Below, piece by piece: positions 1-6,384 of a DNA stretch of 48,564 bases. The position numbers and the translations under genes are program-made. The notes below the pieces were generated by a model. It had not been told where the DNA came from, did no database searches, and was given only the letters and a program-made list of their open reading frames with translations. Every line of letters begins with the position of its first letter. Position 1 is the first letter of the stretch. This stretch comes from Yoonia sp. (GTDB taxonomy: Bacteria; Pseudomonadota; Alphaproteobacteria; Rhodobacterales; Rhodobacteraceae), in the NCBI GenBank assembly GCA_029252195.1, contig JAQXBV010000063.1, positions 1 through 48,564 on the forward strand, read 5' to 3'.

Positions 1-235
1 ATGACACTTTAAAATATGACCCCAACAAAGATGTTCAGTGTGAGTAGCCAAGGTAATGATCCTGCTCGTTGAATGACGGAATATTGGTCCACATTGGTCA
101 GGGGATCAAGTCGTGCTCATGGGGTGGCCGTAGAGGTTCTGGGGTGTCCCGTGGAGTCGGGTTAGGACGTGGACGTAGGCTTGGGTAGCTGAGACGATCT
201 AAAAGCTGTCAGCGGGTCATTAGATTAAGTAATCA

Positions 236-270
236 GCAAAGCACTGCGGGTTTCAGCCGCTGTGCTTTGC
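236..270. other. Strong intergenic hairpin
   Basis: The arms GCAAAGCAC (236-244) and GTGCTTTGC (262-270) are perfectly complementary. Inside them GCGG (246-249) pairs with CCGC (257-260) around a seven-base loop. There is no run of T on either side, so it is not a textbook rho-independent terminator. It could be a structured RNA element or the remnant of a terminator. Confidence 0.5.
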
Positions 271-373
271 CCTAAAGAAACTATCTGACGCAGCTGGAAC
301 GATAATATAAACTTTCTACATGCTCATCATGAAATCATAGGCTTCACCTGTGCGGCTTTGGCATAGTCCAATG

Positions 374-413
374 CCTGAAAGGGATGACATATTATAGCCG
401 CTTTCAGGTTTTG
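374..413 (+). terminator. Possible rho-independent terminator
   Basis: CCTGAAAG (374-381) pairs perfectly with CTTTCAGG (401-408) across a 19-base loop and is followed by TTTTG. The long loop and short T run make termination possible but not certain. No gene is visible just upstream that would use it. Confidence 0.35.
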
Positions 414-597
414 TCGTGACCTTGATTGTAGCTATGAACCTCGTCCTATTATTCTTTCTTCAAAGTCTTTTTTGTCGCCCAAAATACAGGATATTCAGAT
501 TTAATGCATAGCTTCCTGTGGGGAAATTGTGTGGGTAATACCCCTGCATATCCACACTATATAACCTTATTTATATGGGTTGAATCAAACTTTCATC

Positions 598-612
598 TTA
601 ACCATTTGTTAA
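598..612. promoter_or_regulatory. CtrA-type binding site
   Basis: The sequence TTAACCATTTGTTAA matches the full CtrA consensus TTAA-N7-TTAA exactly. A further TTAA half-site lies at about 616-619. It sits about 80 bases upstream of the start codon of the receiver-domain gene at 693, a sensible place for activator binding. The match is seen in the sequence; CtrA control is inferred. Confidence 0.6.
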
Positions 613-692
613 GACTTAAGGCACAGGACAGTAATGAATTGTTAATAATGAGTCCGAGGGTGTTTCCCTCGCTGTACAACCGGAGGGCTAGT

Positions 693-1094
693 ATGCGCGC
701 GTTGATCGTTCAAGGTAATAACGACTTGGGAAAAGTCTGGGCCCGCCATTTGGAGCGACTGGGTGCCGAAGTGATTCACGCAGCGACGGGTGCCGAGGCG
801 CTGAACTACATCCAAGAACAAACACTCGATGCGATCGTGCTTGATCTCGTTTTGTCCGATGGCAGCGCGCTGAGTGTCGCAGATTTTGCTAATTATTCAC
901 AACCCGAGGCCAGTGTGGTCTTTGTCACCGACACAACCTGCTTTTCGGACGGGTCGATTTTCGCCCATTGCCCAAATGCTCGCGCATTCGTTGAAACCGC
1001 GACCCCGCCTTCCGACTTGGCCGCGATTGTGCATCATTATGGGGGAGGTGCTAGCCGCGCCCGTGCGGATGCCCGAGGTCTAGTCGCGGATTAG
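693..1094 (+). CDS. Response-regulator receiver-like protein (pseudo-receiver)
   Basis: This small protein of 133 residues looks like a stand-alone CheY-type receiver domain with no output domain. The N-terminus reads RALIVQGNND in place of the usual acidic pair. The phospho-acceptor region reads LDLVLSDGSAL, with a plausible Asp near residue 47, and is followed by VVFVTDTT. The conserved Lys-Pro near the end is replaced by AFVETATPP, so the normal switch lysine seems absent. The start at 693 is chosen for the CGGAGG ribosome site at 681-686; longer in-frame starts have none. A CtrA-type box lies upstream, suggesting cell-cycle or motility control. The last 44 bases overlap the convergent glutathione transferase gene. 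Confidence 0.7.
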   Translation: MRALIVQGNNDLGKVWARHLERLGAEVIHAATGAEALNYIQEQTLDAIVLDLVLSDGSALSVADFANYSQPEASVVFVTDTTCFSDGSIFAHCPNARAFVETATPPSDLAAIVHHYGGGASRARADARGLVAD

Positions 1095-2025
1095 CTGGCA
1101 CAATCCTGTGCGGGTTAATCGTGTCGTGGCTATAGTGGTAATGCCGCACGATATGATCCAAGTTCACGGTCTGCGCCACGTCGCCCCATTGGTATAGCTC
1201 GCGGGTAAATCCCCAGAGATTTGGGTAGTCGATGATCCGTTTGATGTTGCACTTGAAGTGCAGGTGATAGACCGAATCAAACCTGATAAGCGTTGTCCAA
1301 AGCCGCCAGTCGGCCTCTGTGATCCGATCACCCATGAGATAGCGGTTTTCACCCAGCCGTTCTTCGAGCCAGTCCAGAGTTCCAAAAAGCGGATAGACTG
1401 CTTCGTCGTAGGCCGCCTGTGTCGTCGCGAACCCCGCTTTGTAAACGCCATTGTTGACTGTGTCGTAAATCCGGTCGTTCACCGGTTCAATCTCGGCCCG
1501 CAGGTCTTCTGGCCAATAATCATCGGTATTTCCCGTGATATCGTTGAAGGCGCTGTTCAGCATCCGAATGATCTCGGACGATTCGTTTGACACGATTGTG
1601 CCGCGCTTTTTGTCCCACAAGATCGGCACGGTCACACGGCCTGTCATGTCAGGCACGGCCCGCAGGTAAATGTCGCGTGCAAACGGCAGCCCGAAAAGCC
1701 TGTCTCCGGTCGCGCCCAGATCATCCTTTTCAAAGGTCCACCCATCGCCGAGCATATCGGGGTGCACGACAGAGATGTCGATGTGATCGGTCAGGTCTTT
1801 AAGCCGGCGAAAGACCAGCGTGCGATGCGCCCAAGGGCACGCATAAGAAACATAAAGGTGATAACGTCCTGATTCAGCTTTGAACTCCCCTTCGCCGGTT
1901 GGCCCTGCTGACCCGTCGGCAGTGATCCAGTTGCGGAAGGCTGCATTGCTGCGCACGAATTTCCCGCCTGACGCTTTGGTATCATACCAAACGTCATGCC
2001 ATTTACCGTCAACCAATTGGCCCAT
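1051..2025 (-). CDS. yqjG: Glutathionyl-hydroquinone reductase (Xi-class glutathione transferase)
   Basis: The 324-residue product matches the YqjG/ECM4 family, which reduces glutathionyl-hydroquinones with glutathione in the cytoplasm. The N-terminal thioredoxin-like half carries the family signature YACPWAHR with the catalytic Cys at residue 63, followed by an all-helical C-terminal half. Its length equals the family norm. It is monocistronic as far as can be seen. Its 3' end runs 44 bases into the convergent receiver-domain gene, so the two transcripts would be antisense over that span. Functional class is solid; the physiological substrate is unknown. Confidence 0.88.
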   Translation of the reverse strand: MGQLVDGKWHDVWYDTKASGGKFVRSNAAFRNWITADGSAGPTGEGEFKAESGRYHLYVSYACPWAHRTLVFRRLKDLTDHIDISVVHPDMLGDGWTFEKDDLGATGDRLFGLPFARDIYLRAVPDMTGRVTVPILWDKKRGTIVSNESSEIIRMLNSAFNDITGNTDDYWPEDLRAEIEPVNDRIYDTVNNGVYKAGFATTQAAYDEAVYPLFGTLDWLEERLGENRYLMGDRITEADWRLWTTLIRFDSVYHLHFKCNIKRIIDYPNLWGFTRELYQWGDVAQTVNLDHIVRHYHYSHDTINPHRIVPANPRLDLGHPHGRG

Positions 2026-2319
2026 GTGTCATCTCCTTTGTTGACGTTAAGCTAGGATGCTTGCGCCCAATCACCAACCCGCGCCTGCGCGGAGATTTCG
2101 TGCGGAGATGCACATGACGAAGTGTCGCAATGGGACGTCGGGTGCCGTTTAACCGTTTGCAGGTCCGTCGCCGCCCTCATATACCGTTGCCAACGAAGCC
2201 AATTTGGCCAGACAGGTTGAAGCAGCCACGGGTTGACCCAAAACGGGGACCATCAGCTGCTTGTCGTTAATCTCACCCGAGATGCGCGCCTCTTTGGCTC
2301 TGACACGAGAGGACCGGCA
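2026..2319 (+). promoter_or_regulatory. Leader region of the cobalamin operon
   Basis: About 294 bases separate the divergent glutathione transferase gene from the first cobalamin-operon gene, so promoters for both must lie here. A hairpin with arms AAGCAGC (2220-2226) and GCTGCTT (2256-2262) is visible. The stretch GCCAGACAGG near 2206 is faintly like a B12 box, but the conserved cobalamin riboswitch core is not recognisable. A ribosome site GAGAGGA (2306-2312) precedes the start at 2320. Confidence 0.4.
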
Positions 2320-2529
2320 ATGCGATTTGCTTTGACATGCCTGCTGAGCGTTCTGGCGCAGTCCGCTGCCGCCCATCCGGGACATTTGGTTGATGTGGCC
2401 GGACACGATCATTGGGTCGCAGGTGCGGCCATTGGAATTGCTATTTTGGTCGGGCTTTGGGGCGCTCTGAAGGGCGACAAAGAGGCAGAAGAAGACATCG
2501 AAGAAGATATGGAAGAGGAAACCGCATGA
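2320..2529 (+). CDS. Small His-containing membrane protein (DUF6732-like)
   Basis: A 69-residue protein with a secretion signal or first membrane helix (MRFALTCLLSVLAQSAAA), a His-rich external patch (HPGHLVDVAGHDHW), a second membrane helix (about residues 33-47) and a strongly acidic tail (EEDIEEDMEEE). I believe it belongs to the DUF6732 family found beside cobalamin genes in Rhodobacterales; this is from memory. The stop codon overlaps the start of cbiX by four bases, so the two are translationally coupled. The His cluster and its place in the operon suggest cobalt (or other metal) binding or transport, but no function is established here. Confidence 0.75.
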   Translation: MRFALTCLLSVLAQSAAAHPGHLVDVAGHDHWVAGAAIGIAILVGLWGALKGDKEAEEDIEEDMEEETA

Positions 2530-3755
2530 AAACGGGCGTTATGATTTGCGGGCACGGCTCGCGATCCCAATCGGCGGTTGACGAATTCGCCACGCTAGCA
2601 CAGAAATTACCGGCCTATTTGCCTGATGATTGGCTCTGCGATTATGGCTATCTGGAATTTGCAAACCCTGTCATCCGTGACGGGTTGGACAATCTGCGGG
2701 CAGCAGGGTGCGAGCGGATTCTGGCTGTGCCGGGAATGCTTTTTGCCGCCATGCATGCCAAGAACGATATCCCAACAGTTTTGAATACTTACGCCGCCCA
2801 GCATGGCATGTCCGTCAGCTATGGCCGTGAATTGGGTGTCGATCCCAAGATGATCGCCGCCGCCGCTGGCCGTATCAAAGAGGCCGTTGACCGTGCGAAC
2901 GTGAAGTATGGCGCCCTGCCGCTTGAAGAGACTTGTCTGGTCGTGATCGGGCGCGGTGCGTCGGATCCTGACGCGAACGGCAACGTGGCCAAGATAGCGC
3001 GCATGCTGCAAGAGGGCATGGGTTTTGGCTGGGCTGAAGTCGGCTATTCTGGCGTGACGTTCCCGCTGGTCGAACCTTGCTTGCAGCATGTTGCGCGGCT
3101 GCCCTACAAACGTGTCATCGTATTCCCGTATTTCTTGTTCTCGGGGATTTTGATCGACCGGATTTATGGATTCACCGATCAGGTCGCGGCCGAACATCCA
3201 GAGATCACATTTGTGAAAGCTGGGTATTTGGGGGATCATCCCAAGGTCTTGGAGACCTTCGCCGAGCGGATTATAGAGCAAACCGGAAAGAACCCCCCGC
3301 CCAACTGCGGCACCTGTGGCTATCGCACGCAGGTTTTGGCACTTGAGGGGGGCAAGCAGGTCACGATTGCACCAGAAGACCGTGCAGGCCATGCTGCTTT
3401 CTCCGATACGCCGCCGCCAACTTGCGTGCTGTGCAAATACCGGACGCAGGTGCTTGGCTTTGAAGCCGAGGTCGGCGCTGTTCAAGAGAGCCATCATCAC
3501 CATGTCGAGGGGCAGGGCGCTTCTGCGCCGGGATCCAATGTCGCTGATTGTGTGCATTGCGATACATTTTGCACGGGGATGTGCCGTCTGGTCGCTGCAG
3601 AGCACCATCACGATCATGATCACCACCACGATCACGATCATCCGCATGACCACGATCATCATCACCATCACGACCATGATCATGTGCACGCGCAATACCC
3701 GCATGCAAAACATCCGCATGGTCCCGAAAGCGCGCGTAAGTCGAAAAAGTCTTAA
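2526..3755 (+). CDS. cbiX: Sirohydrochlorin cobaltochelatase CbiX-like, with Cys/His-rich tail
   Basis: The 409-residue protein has two CbiX-type chelatase domains (about residues 1-130 and 135-255). The first holds the likely metal ligands His10 (CGHGSRS) and His77 (MLFAAMHAKNDIP); the second reads IGRGASDPDAN and FPYFLFSGIL, as in long bacterial and cyanobacterial forms. The tail is unusual. It has two repeats CGTCGYRTQV and CVLCKYRTQV (Cys261/264 and Cys300/303), a third Cys cluster (342, 345, 349, 353), and about 40 residues of alternating His and Asp (360-398). The family inserts cobalt into sirohydrochlorin or delivers metal to it. The tail probably stores or passes metal and may bind an Fe-S cluster; both are inferences. 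Confidence 0.85.
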   Translation: MKTGVMICGHGSRSQSAVDEFATLAQKLPAYLPDDWLCDYGYLEFANPVIRDGLDNLRAAGCERILAVPGMLFAAMHAKNDIPTVLNTYAAQHGMSVSYGRELGVDPKMIAAAAGRIKEAVDRANVKYGALPLEETCLVVIGRGASDPDANGNVAKIARMLQEGMGFGWAEVGYSGVTFPLVEPCLQHVARLPYKRVIVFPYFLFSGILIDRIYGFTDQVAAEHPEITFVKAGYLGDHPKVLETFAERIIEQTGKNPPPNCGTCGYRTQVLALEGGKQVTIAPEDRAGHAAFSDTPPPTCVLCKYRTQVLGFEAEVGAVQESHHHHVEGQGASAPGSNVADCVHCDTFCTGMCRLVAAEHHHDHDHHHDHDHPHDHDHHHHHDHDHVHAQYPHAKHPHGPESARKSKKS

Positions 3756-3763
3756 CCGCCAAA

Positions 3764-4420
3764 TTGCTGAAAGCCGCCCCATTGCGCCCATATGAAAAAG
3801 ACCCCGCTGCCATCTATGCGGCCAGCTTTGCCACAGTGCGCAAAGAGGCCCGTTTGGACCGGTTTCAGACCGATATGCATCCGCTGATCACGCGTCTTAT
3901 CCATGCTTGTGGTATGATAGAGGTTGCGGATCGTCTGGCGTGGTCGAAGGGCGCTTTTGCGGCCGGTCATGCCGCGTTGCAGGCCGGCGCGCCCGTGCTT
4001 TGCGATTGTGAAATGGTGGGTGCAGGCATTATTCGCCGCTATTTGCCTGCGGGCAATGAGGTGATCGTCACGCTCAATGATCCGGATGTTCCTGCCTTGG
4101 CGAAGTCGATTGAGAATACGCGGTCTGCGGCGGCGGTGGAATTATGGGCTGATAAGCTAGACGGTGCCGTCGTCGCTGTCGGTAACGCGCCAACCGCTTT
4201 GTTTCATTTATTGGAGTTGATTGACGCGGGCGCACCGAAACCTGCGGTCATCTTGGGGTTCCCTGTCGGCTTTATTGGCGCAGCCGAGAGCAAGGCCGAA
4301 TTGGCCGCCAATCCGCGGGGGTGCGAGTTTGTTGCACTCCGTGGTCGGCGCGGTGGCTCTGCCATGGCCTCTGCCGCAGTGAATGCACTGGCCGCTGGTT
4401 TACCAGAGGACATCAGATGA
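3764..4420 (+). CDS. cobH: Precorrin-8X methylmutase
   Basis: CobH/CbiC moves a methyl group from C11 to C12 of precorrin-8X to give hydrogenobyrinic acid (or the cobalt form). The 218-residue protein matches the family from RPYEKDPAAIY onward, with the conserved RLIHACGM segment holding the catalytic His (about residue 47) and a Gly-rich end RGRRGGSAMA. No ATG is available at the expected position. The frame is closed by a stop at 3737-3739, so TTG at 3764 is the likely start, eight bases after the cbiX stop. It lies in the corrin operon and precedes cobL. Confidence 0.9.
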   Translation: MLKAAPLRPYEKDPAAIYAASFATVRKEARLDRFQTDMHPLITRLIHACGMIEVADRLAWSKGAFAAGHAALQAGAPVLCDCEMVGAGIIRRYLPAGNEVIVTLNDPDVPALAKSIENTRSAAAVELWADKLDGAVVAVGNAPTALFHLLELIDAGAPKPAVILGFPVGFIGAAESKAELAANPRGCEFVALRGRRGGSAMASAAVNALAAGLPEDIR

Positions 4421-4430
4421 GAGCGGTCAT

Positions 4431-4474
4431 CAAAATCTTCACAGATTTTGTCCCAATTTCCGAACAGAAATTGG
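4431..4474. repeat. Two tandem perfect hairpins between cobH and cobL
   Basis: Arms CAAAATCT (4431-4438) and AGATTTTG (4443-4450) enclose a four-base loop. Immediately after, CCAATTTC (4453-4460) and GAAATTGG (4467-4474) enclose a six-base loop. Both stems are perfect eight-base inverted repeats in the only real gap (63 bases) of the early operon. They may stabilise or process the mRNA. Neither has a T tail, so termination is unlikely. Confidence 0.65.
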
Positions 4475-4483
4475 GGTGCGCGG

Positions 4484-5686
4484 ATGTCTAATGCTTGGCT
4501 CCATATCGTTGGGATTGGCGAGGATGGTTTGGATGGTTTGACGCCAGCGACCCGTGCCGTTGTTGCTGCGGCGGAGGTCATTATCGGAGGCGAGCGTCAC
4601 CATGCCTTGGCCGGGAATGCCAAGGCCATCCGTTTGGCTTGGCCGTCTCCTTTTAACGCGATGGTCGAGACAATTGAGAGCTTGCGTGGCAAGCGTGCGG
4701 TTGTCCTAGTCACCGGCGACCCGCTTTGGTTTTCGGTAGGCGCGCGCATTGGGAGGGCACTGGATCCTGCCGAGATCGTTTATCATCCGCAACTCTCTGC
4801 TTTCCAATTGGCCGCCGCAAGGATGGGTTGGTCCTTGGCTGATGTTGAAACGCTGACTGTGCACGGCCGCCCTGTCGAGCAGATGATCGCGTTTATCCAG
4901 CCTGATGCGCAACTTTTGGTGCTGACGACAGGGGCCGAGACCCCTGCACAGATCGCTAAGTTTCTGACCGAGCGTGGCTTTGGCCAGTCTAAGATAACCG
5001 TGCTAGCCGCGATGGGTGGCAAAGACGAGGCGCGCTTTGATGGCATGGCGGATGCGTGGGATCATGTGGTCCCTGCGTTTAATACGCTGGCCGTCGAGTG
5101 CATCGCGGCGCCCGATGCGGCCTTGTTGCCACGGGTTCCGGGCTTGGCAGATGTTTTGTTTCAGTCTGACGGCACAATGACCAAACAGGAAATTCGTGCG
5201 GCGACGCTTGCCAAGCTGATGCCGATGCGCGGCGCACTTTTGTGGGATATCGGCTGTGGCTCCGGATCGGTTGCTATAGAGTGGATGCGTGCCGCACGCT
5301 ATGCTCGTGCGATTGGGATTGAGCCACGTGCGGACCGTCGTGCGATGGCAGGCACCAACGCCATGGCGCTTGGTACGCCGAAGCTGGAGTTGGTTGAGGG
5401 CACAGTGCCTGATGCGCTTGGAGGATTGCCTGCGCCCGATGCGATTTTCATCGGTGGTGGATTGAGCCGCGCCACCTTTGAGACCGCTTGGGCTGCCCTG
5501 CGCCCGCTTGGCCGCTTGGTGGCAAATGCGGTGACGTTGGAGAGCGAGGCCGAATTGATGAAGCTGCATGCGGAATTTGGTGGTGATTTGGTGCGCATTT
5601 CTGTCTGCCGTGCGGAGCCTGTTGGTCGCCTCACGGGTTGGCGGCCTGCGATGCCTGTGACCCAGTGGAGTTTGGTGAAGCGATGA
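4484..5686 (+). CDS. cobL: Precorrin-6Y C5,15-methyltransferase (decarboxylating)
   Basis: The 400-residue protein fuses the CbiE-type and CbiT-type domains, as CobL does. Residues 1-200 form a tetrapyrrole methylase (HIVGIGEDG at the start, TGDPLWFS in the middle). From about 225 a Rossmann methyltransferase carries LLWDIGCGSGSVAIEW (about 252-267). It methylates C5 and C15 and removes the C12 acetate carboxyl using two S-adenosylmethionine. The start at 4484 is preferred because the family begins at this point and a GGGGTG sits just upstream. The stop overlaps the cobI start by four bases. Confidence 0.93.
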   Translation: MSNAWLHIVGIGEDGLDGLTPATRAVVAAAEVIIGGERHHALAGNAKAIRLAWPSPFNAMVETIESLRGKRAVVLVTGDPLWFSVGARIGRALDPAEIVYHPQLSAFQLAAARMGWSLADVETLTVHGRPVEQMIAFIQPDAQLLVLTTGAETPAQIAKFLTERGFGQSKITVLAAMGGKDEARFDGMADAWDHVVPAFNTLAVECIAAPDAALLPRVPGLADVLFQSDGTMTKQEIRAATLAKLMPMRGALLWDIGCGSGSVAIEWMRAARYARAIGIEPRADRRAMAGTNAMALGTPKLELVEGTVPDALGGLPAPDAIFIGGGLSRATFETAWAALRPLGRLVANAVTLESEAELMKLHAEFGGDLVRISVCRAEPVGRLTGWRPAMPVTQWSLVKR

Positions 5687-6384
5687 GCGGAATTCTTTAC
5701 GGGGTTGGCCTCGGGCCAGGTGCGCCCGATTTGATCACCTTGCGGGCGGCGCGGTTAATCGAAGGGGCGGCGGTTGTGGCCTATCCGTCGTTGGCGGGTG
5801 GCGATAGTTTTGCGCGTTCCATTGCCGCGGATTTGATTGCACCTGATACGGTTGAGATCGTGATGGATGTGCCGATGACCGTGGAGCGCGCCCCTGCGCA
5901 GGCGGCCTATGATAAGGGGGCTGCGGATATTGCAGCGGCCTTGGATGCGGGTCACGATGTGGTTTGTCTGTGTGAGGGCGATCCGTTTTTCTATGGCTCG
6001 TTTATGTATTTGTTTGCGCGGTTGTCGGACAAATACCGCGTTGAGGTTGTGCCCGGTGTGACGTCGATCACGGCTTGTGCCGCAAGGGCGGGGATGCCGC
6101 TGGCGGCGCGTAACGAGCGGTTGACTGTGTTGCCCGGTCCGTTACCAGAGCAGGAACTGCGCGAACGGATTGAGGGCGCGGAGAGCGTCGTCATCATGAA
6201 GGTCGGTCGCCATTTGGCGAAAATTCGCGGTGTGATCGAGGGCCTTAGCCTGACGGATCGTGCCACATATGTCGAGCGTGCGACGCTGCCGCAAGAGGTG
6301 GTTTTGCCGCTGAAAGATGCGCCAGAAACTGCACCATATTTTTCAATGATACTACTGACCAAGGGGGCCGATCCATGGCTATGA
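5683..6384 (+). CDS. cobI: Precorrin-2 C20-methyltransferase
   Basis: CobI/CbiL methylates C20 of (cobalt-)precorrin-2, the first committed corrin step. The 233-residue protein opens with the tetrapyrrole-methylase signature GVGLGPGAPDLITLRAA, has CEGDPFFYGSF in the middle and TYVERATLPQE near the end, all typical of this family. ATG at 5683 overlaps the cobL stop (ATGA). The end overlaps the next gene by ten bases, so translation through the operon is coupled. Confidence 0.93.
   Translation: MSGILYGVGLGPGAPDLITLRAARLIEGAAVVAYPSLAGGDSFARSIAADLIAPDTVEIVMDVPMTVERAPAQAAYDKGAADIAAALDAGHDVVCLCEGDPFFYGSFMYLFARLSDKYRVEVVPGVTSITACAARAGMPLAARNERLTVLPGPLPEQELRERIEGAESVVIMKVGRHLAKIRGVIEGLSLTDRATYVERATLPQEVVLPLKDAPETAPYFSMILLTKGADPWL

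Larger units (their letters stand above)
1..692. other. Gene-poor AT-rich region at window start
   Basis: No convincing gene is seen on either strand. The stretch is lower in GC than the rest of the window and holds two strong hairpins (236-270 and 374-413) and a CtrA-like box (598-612) in front of the first gene. The first 22 bases (TGACACTTT then AAAATATGACCCC) resemble the end of an insertion sequence, and the reverse strand up to about 215 carries short stop-broken reading frames, so this may be eroded mobile-element DNA. That reading is an inference; no transposase motif can be recognised. Confidence 0.5.

Noticed and set aside
1-215. IS21-type insertion sequence end at the window start
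   Set aside because: TGACACTTT with a following GACCCC resembles such ends, but no IstA or IstB motif can be read and frames are stop-broken; not enough to annotate an element.
2100-2319. Cobalamin riboswitch ahead of the corrin operon
   Set aside because: Expected from context, and GCCAGACAGG is faintly similar to a B12 box, but the conserved core (GCCACTG, GGGAAGG and GGAGACC-type blocks) could not be found. A covariance-model search would decide.
3361-3813. Long reading frames opposite and alongside the His-rich end of cbiX
   Set aside because: They arise from the repetitive CAT/GAC codons of the tail and show only low-complexity Met/Val/Asp/His strings, with no ribosome site.
4417-4491. 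24-codon frame starting ATGAGAGCGGTC between cobH and cobL
   Set aside because: Its four-base overlap with cobH is attractive, but the sequence is mostly the two hairpins and overlaps the cobL start; no family resemblance.
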